Assembly: GCA_030539335.1 (NCBI GenBank) | Contig: JAUNSG010000001.1 | Location: 294,931 to 358,930, forward strand | Direction: 5' to 3' | From: Eubacteriales bacterium | GTDB lineage: Bacteria; Bacillota; Clostridia; Oscillospirales; Butyricicoccaceae | Length of the DNA: 64,000 bases | Shown here: one piece after another, positions 53,561 through 63,591 of the stretch | Layout: each line of letters opens with the position of its first letter | Numbering within the stretch: the stretch's first letter is position 1 | Made by a program: the position numbers and the translations under genes | Notes under the pieces: generated by a model | The model's database searches: none | What the model saw: only the letters and a program-made list of their open reading frames with translations | Told to the model about the DNA's origin: nothing

Positions 53561-54562
53561 TTAGCCGTTCAGAGCAGAATTTACGTCAACTGCAACAGCA
53601 ACAGAAGCGCCAACCATCGGATTGTTACCCATGCCCAGGAAGCCCATCATCTCTACGTGAGCCGGTACGGAAGAGGAGCCTGCGAACTGTGCATCGGAAT
53701 GCATACGGCCCAGCGTATCGGTCATACCATAGGAAGCCGGACCAGCAGCCATGTTATCCGGATGCAGCGTACGGCCTGTGCCGCCGCCGGAAGCAACGGA
53801 GAAATATTTCTTGCCGATCAGCAGGCATTCCTTCTTATAGGTGCCGGCAACCGGATGCTGGAAACGGGTCGGGTTGGTGGAGTTACCGGTAATGGAAACG
53901 TCAACGCCTTCCTTGTGCATGATGGCAACGCCCTCACGAACGTCGTCCGCACCATAACAGCGAACCTTAGCGCGCTCACCATCCGAATAAGCAATCTCCT
54001 GAACGGTTTCAAGCTCGCCGGTGTAGTAATCAAACTTGGTCTGAACATAAGTAAAGCCGTTGATACGGGAAATGATCTGTGCTGCATCCTTGCCAAGACC
54101 ATTCAGGATAACCTGGAGCGGCTCCTTACGTGCCTTGTTTGCAGAACGTGCCAGACCGATCGCACCCTCAGCAGCAGCGAAGGACTCGTGACCAGCCAGG
54201 AATGCGAAGCACTTGGTCTCCTCGCGCAGCAGCATTGCTGCCAGATTGCCGTGGCCGATACCAACCTTACGATCCTCTGCTACGGAACCCGGGATGCAGA
54301 ATGCCTGCAGGCCGATACCGATTGCTTCCGCAGCCTCCGGAGCGGACTTTACTTCCTTCTTGATTGCGATTGCTGCGCCTACCGTATATGCCCAGCAAGC
54401 GTTCTCAAATGCGATCGGCTGTACCGAACGAACGGTAGCTGCCGGGTCAATGCCCTTAGCCTTGCAGATCTCTGCGCACTCTTCTACGCTGGAGATTCCA
54501 TATTCTGCGAGGACGCCATTGATCTTATCAATTCTTCTCTCGTAACTTTCAAATAAAGCCAT
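53561..54562 (-). CDS. GGGtGRT protein
   Basis: A 333-residue protein of the family named after its GGGtGRT sequence, present here as ASGGGTGRTLHPDNMA. Other conserved segments are FENACWAYTVGAAIAI, GIGHGNLAAMLLREETKCFAFLAGHESFAAAEGAIG and MMGFLGMGNNPMVGASVAVAVDV. The function is not known; the glycine-rich loops and the strict pairing with a NifU-like gene suggest a cofactor- or cluster-related enzyme. It is soluble (no signal or membrane segment). It follows the NifU-like gene by 14 bases. Confidence 0.92.
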   Translation of the reverse strand: MALFESYERRIDKINGVLAEYGISSVEECAEICKAKGIDPAATVRSVQPIAFENACWAYTVGAAIAIKKEVKSAPEAAEAIGIGLQAFCIPGSVAEDRKVGIGHGNLAAMLLREETKCFAFLAGHESFAAAEGAIGLARSANKARKEPLQVILNGLGKDAAQIISRINGFTYVQTKFDYYTGELETVQEIAYSDGERAKVRCYGADDVREGVAIMHKEGVDVSITGNSTNPTRFQHPVAGTYKKECLLIGKKYFSVASGGGTGRTLHPDNMAAGPASYGMTDTLGRMHSDAQFAGSSSVPAHVEMMGFLGMGNNPMVGASVAVAVDVNSALNG

Positions 54563-54576
54563 GATTCCTGTCCTCC

Positions 54577-55269
54577 TTACTCTGCACGCGGGTCGATAAA
54601 CTTAACACCCTCCGCATAACGGCCATAGGTGTTGGTGTTCTTCTTCATTGCCTCAGCCGGATCTACACCCTTGCGGATCGCTTCCATCATCTTTCCAAGG
54701 TGTACAAACTCATAGCCGATAACCAGATTATCCTTATCCAGAGCAACATGGGTGACATAGCCCTCTGCCATCTCCAGGTAGCGGGTTCCCTTTGCCTTGG
54801 TGCCGTACATCGTACCAACCTGGCTTCTCAGGCCCTTGCCCAGATCCTCCAGGCCAGCGCCGATCGGCAGGCCATTCTCAGAGAATGCCGTCTGGGTACG
54901 ACCATAAACGATCTGCAGGAACAGCTCGCGCATTGCAACGTTGATCGCATCACATACGAGGTCAGTGTTCAGTGCCTCCAGCAGCGTCTTGCCCGGCAGG
55001 ATCTCGGATGCCATAGCAGCCGAATGGGTCATGCCAGAGCAGCCGATGGTCTCAACCAGCGCTTCCTCGATGATACCTTCCTTGACGTTCAGGGTCAGCT
55101 TACATGCGCCCTGCTCCGGAGCACACCAGCCAATGCCATGCGTCAGGCCGCTAATGTCCTTGATTTCCATTGCCTGTGTCCACTTGCCCTCCTGCGGGAT
55201 TGGAGCCGGGCCATGATATGCGCCCTTAGCTACCGGACACATATTTTCTACTTCTGCAGAATAGATCAT
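54577..55269 (-). CDS. NifU-like iron-sulfur scaffold protein paired with GGGtGRT
   Basis: A 230-residue protein with the NifU/IscU-type core: LTHGIGWCAPEQGACKLTL with two Cys, ALVETIGCSGMTHSA with a third Cys, and ASEILPGKTLLEAL, which corresponds to the IscU helix. The C-terminal 90 residues extend beyond IscU and end KNTNTYGRYAEGVKFIDPRAE. It may assemble a cluster for, or hand one to, its GGGtGRT partner. AGGAGG lies 7 bases upstream of the ATG at 55269, behind a consensus promoter. Confidence 0.88.
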   Translation of the reverse strand: MIYSAEVENMCPVAKGAYHGPAPIPQEGKWTQAMEIKDISGLTHGIGWCAPEQGACKLTLNVKEGIIEEALVETIGCSGMTHSAAMASEILPGKTLLEALNTDLVCDAINVAMRELFLQIVYGRTQTAFSENGLPIGAGLEDLGKGLRSQVGTMYGTKAKGTRYLEMAEGYVTHVALDKDNLVIGYEFVHLGKMMEAIRKGVDPAEAMKKNTNTYGRYAEGVKFIDPRAE

Positions 55270-55692
55270 AGTTTTATCCTCCTATTATGAATCTCTTCTT
55301 CCCGAATATCGAAAAAAAGGAATTTGTAAAATGTTCCACCCTTCGAACCGTTTGTCCGCAGGCTGTCTTCCACAAAAGACCGATGCTCCAAAACAGTCAA
55401 CCGTTATCACACGCCATGATATCCAATCTGCAACGAAACATCGCATTTCACATCGTTTTTATTTTAGCATCGCCATTGTTTTTTGTCAACAAATCTGCTC
55501 TCTTCCCGCGCAATTTCCTCTTATTTTTGTGATTTTCCAGACATTATCACCAATATTACTCAAAATAAACCCAACTTTATCCCAAAAGCATATGCTAACT
55601 TTTTTGCATGTCAAACGACTTTTTTCGCGCCCCTCTTCCAGACCGTTTTAGATCATTTTTCTCTCTTTTTTCTTTACTCACGTTGTAGAAAT
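55270..55692. other. AT-rich intergenic region upstream of the NifU-like/GGGtGRT operon
   Basis: About 420 bases without a convincing gene. The operon promoter is at 55461-55489, leaving a leader of about 185 bases. Apart from the promoter and the enolase terminator at the far end I see no structured element or riboswitch I can name. Confidence 0.6.
55461..55489 (-). promoter_or_regulatory. Consensus promoter of the NifU-like/GGGtGRT operon
   Basis: On the minus strand a perfect TTGACA (55484-55489), a 17-base spacer and TAAAAT (55461-55466). Confidence 0.85.
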
Positions 55693-55728
55693 ACAAAAAA
55701 AGAGGCAAATTCTTCCGAATCTGCCTCT
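55693..55728 (-). terminator. Terminator of enolase
   Basis: AGAGGCAAATTC (55701-55712) pairs with GAATCTGCCTCT (55717-55728), one mismatch, and on the minus strand a TTTTTTTGT run follows. Confidence 0.85.
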
Positions 55729-55754
55729 CTTTGAGAAGAAATGTTAAATTTCAA

Positions 55755-57134
<1,380 letters not shown>

Positions 57135-57270
57135 TCAGCTAACTTACTCTTATAATACAACAAAAGTTCTTACTTGGCAATATATAAAATAATATATTCA
57201 AAAAGATATATTTTAACCTTCTAAAATACGATAATTGCAAATTTCTTGTCGAAAAAAGTTAGTTATCGCT

Positions 57271-57729
57271 CTATTTCTTCAATTTTTTGCCGTTCTCCAG
57301 CTCCAGAAGGCGTTTTTTGCGCTCCAGCCCGCCGGCATAGCCGGTCAGCGTTCCATCCTTCCCCAGCACCCGATGGCAGGGCAGAAAAATCCAAAGCGGA
57401 TTGTGTCCGCACGCCGCCCCGACTGCCCGAGCTGCATGCACATTCCCTATCTGCGCGGCAAGCAAACCATAGGTGATCGTCTCGCCGTAGGGGATTTTTG
57501 CGATCTGCTCCCAAACACGCCGCTGAAACGGGGTGCCCTGTGGATTCTGCGGCAGGGTAAATTCCGTCCGCTCCCCGGCAAAGTATTCCTTGATCTGCTC
57601 CGCCGCCTGCTGTTCAAGAACGTCCTTCGCCGGCTGACACGGGCATTCCTCCCCGACAAACGCGGCACGGACCAACGCGGTTCCATCACTGACCATCTCA
57701 AATTTCCCAAGTGGTGTCACTACAATCAT
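57271..57729 (-). CDS. ogt: Methylated-DNA--protein-cysteine methyltransferase
   Basis: A 152-residue suicidal DNA repair protein that takes the alkyl group from O6-alkylguanine. The active-site motif is IFLPCHRVLG with the acceptor Cys. FQRRVWEQIAKIPYGETITYGLLA is the DNA-binding wing and RAVGAACGHNPLW the recognition helix. The length fits the Ogt type without an AdaA domain. The start at 57729 follows AAAAGGAAG. It is downstream of rarA on the same strand with a hairpin (57750-57778) between them. Confidence 0.95.
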   Translation of the reverse strand: MIVVTPLGKFEMVSDGTALVRAAFVGEECPCQPAKDVLEQQAAEQIKEYFAGERTEFTLPQNPQGTPFQRRVWEQIAKIPYGETITYGLLAAQIGNVHAARAVGAACGHNPLWIFLPCHRVLGKDGTLTGYAGGLERKKRLLELENGKKLKK

Positions 57730-57749
57730 GATACTTCCTTTTCTGCACC

Positions 57750-57778
57750 AAAGCCGTACAGGAATCCTGTACGGCTTT
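57750..57778. other. Hairpin between rarA and ogt
   Basis: AAAGCCGTACAGG and CCTGTACGGCTTT form a 13-bp stem with a very short loop. The T-run is on the plus strand, where no gene precedes it, so for the minus-strand rarA transcript it would be only a weak terminator. Confidence 0.5.
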
Positions 57779-57782
57779 CTTT

Positions 57783-59027
57783 TTATTTCTGTTGTTTGAT
57801 TTTCTCCCAATACGCACGCGCCAACTGCTCGGTCTTGTTCGGGCCATATTCATAATACTGCGCGTCCTTGAGCGTATCCGGCAGATACTGCTGCTCAATC
57901 CAGTGATTCGGATAGTCGTGCGGATACCGATAGGTTAAGGCCCGTCCGAGCTTGTGTGCCCCGGAATAATGGCCATCCTTGAGATACGCCGGGATGTCTC
58001 CCGCCTTTCCGTCGCGGATATCCTTTGCCGCCGCATCAATCGCCATAATCCCGCTGTTGGACTTCGGCGCCGTCGCAAGCAGAATGGCGGCTTCCGCCAA
58101 TGGAATACGCGCTTCGGGCAGCCCTAACTGAAAGGCCGAATCCACACACGCCTTGACAATCGCAATCGCCTGCGGATAGGCCAGTCCGACGTCCTCCGCC
58201 GCCATGACAAGCAGACGCCGTCCAGCGGAGATCAAATCGCCCGCCTCCAGCAGCCGCGCCAGATAATGCACCGCCGCATCCGGGTCAGAGCCGCGGATGG
58301 ACTTCTGGAAGGCAGACAGGATGTCATAGTGCTGGTCGCCATCGCGGTCATAGCGCATGTTGGAGCGCTGCGCTGCGGTTTCGGCATCCTCCCGTGTGAC
58401 CACACCATCTTTGGCCGCCGCCGCGAGCACCTCCACTGCATTCAGCGCCTTGCGGACATCGCCGCCACAGGCCGATGCGATGTACTCGCACACCTCGTCC
58501 GACGCCTGTACCTTGGGTTCGGCTAGCGCAAAGCCGCGCTGCACCGCGGGTATAATGTCCGCTGCCTCCGGCGGTTTGAATTCAAACACTGTGCTTCGGC
58601 TCAGGATTGCGTTGTAGACATAAAAATAGGGATTCTCGGTCGTGGACGCAATCAGGGTGATGCGCCCGTCCTCGATAAATTCCAGCAGCGACTGCTGCTG
58701 TTTTTTGTTAAAATACTGGATCTCATCCAGATAAACCAGCGCACCATTCGGCGCAACCAGGGTGCCCAGTTCCTCAAAAATCTGGCGGATGTCCGCCGTC
58801 GAGGCGGTCGTCGCGTTGAGTTTATACAGCTTGCGGCTGGTCTGATTGGCGATGATAGATGCAACTGTGGTCTTCCCAATGCCGGAAGGACCGTAAAAGA
58901 TCATATTCGGAATGCTGCCGCTCTCGATGATACGGCGAAGCAGCCCATCCTGTCCCAAAATATGCGACTGGCCGACCACTTCCCCCAGCGAGTTCGGGCG
59001 AATCCGGTCGGCCAGAGGCTGATACAT
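57783..59027 (-). CDS. rarA: Replication-associated recombination protein A (MgsA/RarA)
   Basis: A 414-residue AAA+ ATPase acting at stalled replication forks. Walker A is GPSGIGKTTVAS near residue 50, Walker B is VYLDEIQYFN, sensor 1 is TLIASTTENPYF, and the C-terminal tetramerisation region includes LLVMAAEDVGLAYPQA. The N-terminus PLADRIRPNSLGEVVGQ is the family start. It is 18 bases downstream of glyA on the same strand. Confidence 0.97.
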   Translation of the reverse strand: MYQPLADRIRPNSLGEVVGQSHILGQDGLLRRIIESGSIPNMIFYGPSGIGKTTVASIIANQTSRKLYKLNATTASTADIRQIFEELGTLVAPNGALVYLDEIQYFNKKQQQSLLEFIEDGRITLIASTTENPYFYVYNAILSRSTVFEFKPPEAADIIPAVQRGFALAEPKVQASDEVCEYIASACGGDVRKALNAVEVLAAAAKDGVVTREDAETAAQRSNMRYDRDGDQHYDILSAFQKSIRGSDPDAAVHYLARLLEAGDLISAGRRLLVMAAEDVGLAYPQAIAIVKACVDSAFQLGLPEARIPLAEAAILLATAPKSNSGIMAIDAAAKDIRDGKAGDIPAYLKDGHYSGAHKLGRALTYRYPHDYPNHWIEQQYLPDTLKDAQYYEYGPNKTEQLARAYWEKIKQQK

Positions 59028-59045
59028 GGTATTCTATCCTTTTAA

Positions 59046-60302
59046 TTAGTACAGCGGGAACTGTGTGCAGATCTCCACCACACCAGCGCGGATGGCATCT
59101 GCCTTGTTCTCAAAGTCAAAGATCGCGTCTGCGATAAAGCCGGCAATCTTATCCATCTCCGGCTCCTTGAAGCCACGGGTGGTAACCGCCGGGGTACCCA
59201 GACGGACACCGGAGGTGACAAACGGGCTGAGCGGCTCATTCGGAACCGTGTTCTTGTTCGCCGTGATGTAAACCTCATCCAGACGGTTCTGCAGCTCCTT
59301 GCCGGTGATGTCGGTGCCGCGCAGGTCAACCAGCATCAGATGGTTGTCCGTACCGCCGGAAACCAGATTTACACCGCGCTTGATCAGACCCTCTGCCAGA
59401 GCCTGTGCGTTTTTCTTGATCTGGGTCTGATATTCCTTGAATTCCGGCGTCAGCGCCTCGCCGAAGCAGACTGCCTTTGCCGCGATGACATGCATCAGCG
59501 GGCCACCCTGCGTGCCCGGGAAGATCGCCGAATTGAACTTCTTTGCCAGCGCCTCATCGTTCGTCAGGATGCAGCCGCCGCGCGGTCCGCGCAGGGTCTT
59601 ATGCGTCGTTGTGGTGACAACATCGGCATACTCCATCGGATTCATGTGCTCGCCTGCGGCAACCAGACCCGCGATGTGTGCCATATCGACAAACAGATAG
59701 GCGCCGACTTCCTTTGCAATCTCAGCAAAGAGGTCGAAACGGATTTCACGCGGGTACGCGGAAGCACCGGCGATAATCATCTTCGGCTTGTTCTCCCGCG
59801 CCTTGCTGCGGACATCGTCGTAATCAATGTAACCGTTGTCATCCACACCGTAAGCAACCATGTTGTACAGCTTGCCGGACTGGTTTGCCGGAGAGCCATG
59901 GGTCAGATGGCCGCCGTTGTCCAGGCTCATGCCGAGAACCGTGTCGCCCGGCTGGCACAGCGCCTGATATACCGCCATGTTTGCCTGTGCGCCGGAATGT
60001 GGCTGTACATTCGCAAACTTTGCACCAAATACTTTGCATACACGCTCAATGGCGATGTTTTCGACAATATCGACACACTCACAGCCGCCATAGTAGCGCT
60101 TTGCCGGATATCCTTCGGCATATTTATTGGTCAGTACCGTACCCATTGCCGCCATCACTGCCGGGGAAACAATGTTCTCCGAGGCGATCAGCTCGATGTT
60201 CCGTCTCTGACGATCGTACTCCTTGCGGATCGCAGCGCCGACATCCGGGTCCATGCTGGTAATAAATTCAATGTTTTCTTCAATTCTACGTGCTTCTGCC
60301 AT
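59046..60302 (-). CDS. glyA: Serine hydroxymethyltransferase
   Basis: A 418-residue PLP enzyme interconverting serine and glycine while charging tetrahydrofolate with a one-carbon unit. [17 protein letters not shown] and [16 protein letters not shown] are N-terminal signatures. The PLP Lys is in [28 protein letters not shown] is near the C-terminus. The start at 60302 follows GGAGG by 7 bases; the frame extends to 60374 without homologous content. No glycine riboswitch was seen upstream. Confidence 0.98.
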   Translation of the reverse strand: MAEARRIEENIEFITSMDPDVGAAIRKEYDRQRRNIELIASENIVSPAVMAAMGTVLTNKYAEGYPAKRYYGGCECVDIVENIAIERVCKVFGAKFANVQPHSGAQANMAVYQALCQPGDTVLGMSLDNGGHLTHGSPANQSGKLYNMVAYGVDDNGYIDYDDVRSKARENKPKMIIAGASAYPREIRFDLFAEIAKEVGAYLFVDMAHIAGLVAAGEHMNPMEYADVVTTTTHKTLRGPRGGCILTNDEALAKKFNSAIFPGTQGGPLMHVIAAKAVCFGEALTPEFKEYQTQIKKNAQALAEGLIKRGVNLVSGGTDNHLMLVDLRGTDITGKELQNRLDEVYITANKNTVPNEPLSPFVTSGVRLGTPAVTTRGFKEPEMDKIAGFIADAIFDFENKADAIRAGVVEICTQFPLY

Positions 60303-60344
60303 GTTTGTACCTCCATTGGTCGTAAACGAAATACACATATCCAT

Positions 60345-60374
60345 ATTATACGCAGGCCTATCCCGTTTTTTCAA
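60345..60374 (-). promoter_or_regulatory. Promoter of glyA
   Basis: On the minus strand TTGAAA (60369-60374), an 18-base spacer and TATAAT (60345-60350). Confidence 0.7.
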
Positions 60375-60434
60375 GTTTCTTTTCTCTTATCCGTGGGTTT
60401 TCCCTTTAATGCAATACAAATTTCTCAGGATCCG

Positions 60435-60463
60435 TCGAAAATTTGTGCAGTTTATGATATAAT
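60435..60463 (+). promoter_or_regulatory. Promoter of nth
   Basis: TCGAAA (60435-60440), a 17-base spacer and TATAAT (60458-60463), 40 bases before the TTG start. Confidence 0.6.
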
Positions 60464-60502
60464 CACCTTGCAATCAAATCCATCCGAAAGGAGTCGATTC
60501 AT

Positions 60503-61141
60503 TTGACACCACAAGAACGGGCAGAACGCGCCGTTATCCTGCTGGAACAGGAATATCCGGACGCCATCTGTGCCCTGCAATATCAAAAGGATTACGAGCT
60601 GCTGTTCGCCACCCGGCTTTCCGCGCAATGTACCGATGCCCGTGTCAACATCGTGACACAGGACCTCTATCGCGTGTTCCCGACATTGCAGTCCTTCGCC
60701 GATGCCGAACCTGCGGAGATCGAACAGATCATCCGCCCCTGCGGACTGGGCAACACCAAAGCGCGCGACATTCATGCCGCGGCACAGTACCTGCTGGACC
60801 ACCACGACGGCAAGGTCCCCGGCACGATGGCCGAGCTGCTCAAAATTCCGGGCGTCGGCCGCAAGACGGCCAATTTGATTCTGGGCGATATCTTCCAGAA
60901 GCCCGCCATTGTCACGGATACCCACTGCATCCGTCTCTCCAACCGCATCGGTCTGGTCGACGGCATCAAGGAACCGGGCAAGGTGGAAAAGGCACTGCGT
61001 CCGATCGTCCCGCCGGAGGCCTCCTCCGATTTCTGCCATCGGCTTGTCCTCCATGGACGCGCGGTCTGTACCGCACGCAAGCCGTATTGCGAAAAATGCT
61101 GTCTGGCAGAAATCTGCAAAACCGCACAGGAAAATGCGTAA
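60503..61141 (+). CDS. nth: Endonuclease III
   Basis: A 212-residue DNA glycosylase/AP lyase for oxidised pyrimidines. The helix-hairpin-helix is LLKIPGVGRKTANLILG with the catalytic Lys, and VDTHxxR-type IVTDTHCIRLSNRIG carries the catalytic Asp. The [4Fe-4S] motif CTARKPYCEKCCLAEIC has the C-x6-C-x2-C-x5-C spacing. The start is TTG at 60503, supported by AAAGGAG about 10 bases upstream. It is divergent from glyA and convergent with sigG. Confidence 0.97.
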   Translation: MTPQERAERAVILLEQEYPDAICALQYQKDYELLFATRLSAQCTDARVNIVTQDLYRVFPTLQSFADAEPAEIEQIIRPCGLGNTKARDIHAAAQYLLDHHDGKVPGTMAELLKIPGVGRKTANLILGDIFQKPAIVTDTHCIRLSNRIGLVDGIKEPGKVEKALRPIVPPEASSDFCHRLVLHGRAVCTARKPYCEKCCLAEICKTAQENA

Positions 61142-61153
61142 AAGATAAGTAAA

Positions 61154-61194
61154 GGCTCGATTTCGACGGATTCCCGCGCAATCGAGTCTTTTTT
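61154..61194. terminator. Terminator shared by nth and sigG
   Basis: GGCTCGATT (61154-61162) pairs with AATCGAGTC (61180-61188; one G-T pair) and is followed by TTTTTT on the plus strand; on the minus strand the exit sequence is less T-rich. Confidence 0.75.
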
Positions 61195-61198
61195 GTGT

Positions 61199-61969
61199 CT
61201 AAATCTTCCGTCGGATGCTTTCCAGCGCACCCTTTTCCAACCGTGATACCTGTGCCTGCGAGATGTGGATTTCCTTTGCAACCTCCATCTGGGTGCGCCC
61301 TTCAAAAAAACGCATCCGCAGAATGTTCTGCTCCCGGTCGGATAATTGCTGCATGGCTTCCTTCAATGCAATCTGTTCCAGCCACTGCTCATCGGTATTC
61401 TTCGGATCCCCGACCTGGTCCATCACGCAGACCGCGTCGCCATTGCCCTCAAATACCGGTTCGTATAACGACACCGGGTCCATGATCGCATCCAGCGCAT
61501 TGGCAATCTCTTTGCGCGGGACATCCATCTGCTTTGCCAGCTCATCAAGCGTTGGCTCGCGCTGATGCTCACGGATAAATGCCTCCTTCGCCTGCAAGGC
61601 GCGGTATGCGGTATCCCGCATCGAGCGCGATACCCGGATCGTACTGTTGTCCCGCAGATAACGGCGGATCTCACCGATAATCATCGGAACGGCATAGGTG
61701 GAAAAACGAACGTTGAGTTCGACATTAAAGTTATCAATCGATTTCATCAGGCCGATGCATCCGACCTGAAACAAATCATCCATGCTCTCTCCCCGTCCGG
61801 AAAAGCGCTGGATTACACTGAGCACCAGACGCAAATTTCCGGAAATCAACTGCTCTCTGGCCTCACGGTCTCCCTTTGTTGAACGGCGAAGCAGCTTGTC
61901 CATCTCAGATGCAGACAAAACCGCCAGCTGTGACGTGTTGACACCGCAGATCTCGACTTTTCCCTGCAT
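61199..61969 (-). CDS. sigG: Sporulation sigma factor SigG
   Basis: A 256-residue late forespore sigma factor. The N-terminal stretch KVEICGVNTSQLAVL is characteristic of sigma-G and separates it from sigma-F. Region 2 includes NLRLVLSVIQRFSGRGESMDDLFQVGCIGLMKSIDNF landmarks (FQVGCIGL) and FSTYAVPMIIGEIRR. Region 4 has LSDREQNILRMRFFEGRTQ followed by AKEIHISQAQVSRLEKGAL. It directs genes for DNA protection and germination in the forespore. It shows that the organism belongs to an endospore-forming lineage. Confidence 0.96.
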   Translation of the reverse strand: MQGKVEICGVNTSQLAVLSASEMDKLLRRSTKGDREAREQLISGNLRLVLSVIQRFSGRGESMDDLFQVGCIGLMKSIDNFNVELNVRFSTYAVPMIIGEIRRYLRDNSTIRVSRSMRDTAYRALQAKEAFIREHQREPTLDELAKQMDVPRKEIANALDAIMDPVSLYEPVFEGNGDAVCVMDQVGDPKNTDEQWLEQIALKEAMQQLSDREQNILRMRFFEGRTQMEVAKEIHISQAQVSRLEKGALESIRRKI

Positions 61970-62087
61970 GGTCTTGCGCCTCCTGTTTTCCGTTTCTCTG
62001 ACCAGTATCTCCGTTTCTTTGGGGAAACATACTGGACAGATTTTGGAATTTCAGGAAAGCTGGACGGTTCTGCATTTCATTTTGCGG

Positions 62088-62780
62088 TTACAGCATCGTT
62101 TGCAATTCTTCCAAACGATGAATTTCACGATAGGCAAAATCCACCGCCGGCGCCCGTTCCTCCCGGGCATTCAGCCAGACCGGGACAAGACCCGCCGCAT
62201 GGGCGCCACAGACATCACGCGCAAATGCGTCGCCGACCATCATGCTGCCCGACGCCTCGGCCCCCAGCTTGCGCAGGCACATCTGGAAGATCTCCGGACG
62301 CGGCTTTTCCACACCGGCCTCCTCACTGCTGACCATGCAGTCAATGGCTTCCGCCAGCCCCAGCGCAGCAAGCTTGCGGTGCTGGATGTGTGCTGTCATG
62401 TCGGTACAGATTCCAATGCGGATGCCGCGGCAGCGCAGTTCTTGAAGCAGCTCCACAGCACCCGGCCGCGGCCGAATCCGCTCCAGAAAAACGCCCCAAT
62501 AGCTTTCGTACAGCGCCAGCAGGTCGGTTCCCAGCGACGGCAGCGCCAGCCATTCCAGCGCCCGCTGCAAGATCAGCGTCCGATTGTGACAGGCCGCAGC
62601 ATACGGCTGCTCCTGCTTGATCTGCCGGTCCGCCTCCTGATAGGCATTCAGAAAGTCCTGCTTCGGCATGCCAAAGAGCTCCGCCCCGCGGCATGCCATT
62701 GCCTCCAGCCCGGGTCGATGCATAGACGAAAAATCATATAGGGTGTCATCCAAATCAAAAATCACCGCTTGCAGCGCCAT
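62088..62780 (-). CDS. HAD-superfamily hydrolase (YjjG-like phosphatase)
   Basis: A 230-residue HAD protein. Motif I is VIFDLDDTLYDFSS (DxD), motif II is GICTDMT, motif III is the Lys in GVEKPRPEIF, and motif IV is MMVGDAFARDV. The DLDDTLY form and cap length fit the YjjG/HDHD group, which includes pyrimidine 5'-nucleotidases and general phosphatases. It is a single gene. The substrate is not predictable from context. Confidence 0.87.
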   Translation of the reverse strand: MALQAVIFDLDDTLYDFSSMHRPGLEAMACRGAELFGMPKQDFLNAYQEADRQIKQEQPYAAACHNRTLILQRALEWLALPSLGTDLLALYESYWGVFLERIRPRPGAVELLQELRCRGIRIGICTDMTAHIQHRKLAALGLAEAIDCMVSSEEAGVEKPRPEIFQMCLRKLGAEASGSMMVGDAFARDVCGAHAAGLVPVWLNAREERAPAVDFAYREIHRLEELQTML

Positions 62781-62828
62781 AAACTATCCCATCCTTCTTC
62801 AAAAATCATTGCAATTCCCTTGGCCTCG

Positions 62829-63302
62829 CTATTTATTCCATTTTTTGCAAACATCAATCCATGCGTGAAAGGCTGAATACTGTTCCAGTTCTTCCATCGT
62901 CAATTCGATTGCACTATTGCTGCTTCCACAAGCCGGAAATACTGTTTCAAACCTTTTCAATGATTCATCAAGATAAACCGTTACATTATCATTGACAGCA
63001 AACGGACAAACACCACCTACGGCGTGACCTACCATTGTTTCGGCCTCTTCTGGCGAAAGCATTTTCGCCTTTGTTCCAAACTGCGCTTTATATTTAGGAT
63101 TATCAATCTTAACGTCGCCAGCAGCAACAATCAATATAGGGTGTCCGTCCACCATAAAGGAAAGAGTTTTCGCAATTCGGCATGGCTCACAATGTAATGC
63201 TTCGGCAGCCAGTTCTACGGTTGCACTCGATACTTCAAATTCTTGCACTCGATTTTCCATATTATATTTTTTGAAATACTCTTTTACTTTTTCGATCGCC
63301 AT
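62829..63302 (-). CDS. YbaK/ProX-type aminoacyl-tRNA deacylase
   Basis: A 157-residue editing-domain protein. Conserved parts are EFEVSSATVELAAEALHCEPCRIAKTL, with the catalytic Lys in RIAKTL, then LIVAAGDVKIDNPKYK and VGGVCPFAVNDNVTVYLD. These free-standing domains hydrolyse mischarged tRNAs such as Ala- or Cys-tRNAPro. AGGAGG lies 7 bases upstream of the ATG at 63302. Confidence 0.92.
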   Translation of the reverse strand: MAIEKVKEYFKKYNMENRVQEFEVSSATVELAAEALHCEPCRIAKTLSFMVDGHPILIVAAGDVKIDNPKYKAQFGTKAKMLSPEEAETMVGHAVGGVCPFAVNDNVTVYLDESLKRFETVFPACGSSNSAIELTMEELEQYSAFHAWIDVCKKWNK

Positions 63303-63516
63303 ACAAAGTCCTCCTTCTATCTGTTCCCAGAGCAACATATTCTTTTCAAACCTAGCATTGAATTTCCCTGTGTCTTTCAGCTCATATAGAATATTTATGC
63401 CTTCGCCAGAATCCTGTGCTGACTGTCTAGCTTTTTATGACACATGAGCATTGTAACACGGATTCCCCTATCCTTAAAAAATTTTTAAAAATATTTCTGT
63501 TTTTTTCTGATTGCTA
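63303..63516. other. AT-rich intergenic region upstream of the metal transporter promoter
   Basis: About 210 bases with no gene visible. It contains homopolymeric A and T runs near 63475-63510 directly upstream of the -35 box, which could act as an UP-like element. Confidence 0.4.
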
Positions 63517-63545
63517 TTGACAGTATATCAATCGTTGATTATACT
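63517..63545 (+). promoter_or_regulatory. Promoter of the metal transporter gene
   Basis: A perfect TTGACA (63517-63522), a 17-base spacer and TATACT (63540-63545). Confidence 0.85.
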
Positions 63546-63546
63546 A

Positions 63547-63570
63547 ACATATGAACAAACATTCATATGT
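63547..63570. promoter_or_regulatory. ArsR/SmtB-type operator
   Basis: ACATATGAA (63547-63555) and TTCATATGT (63562-63570) are perfect inverted arms around 6 bases, matching the ATATGAA-n6-TTCATAT form bound by ArsR/SmtB/CadC-type metal sensors. It begins 1 base after the -10 box, so a bound repressor would block transcription start. Confidence 0.75.
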
Positions 63571-63591
63571 TTTCAATAGGAGATGACATCC

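Noticed and set aside
60303..60502. Possible glycine riboswitch upstream of glyA
   Set aside because: The leader is under 50 bases, contains a plain promoter and shows no riboswitch core.
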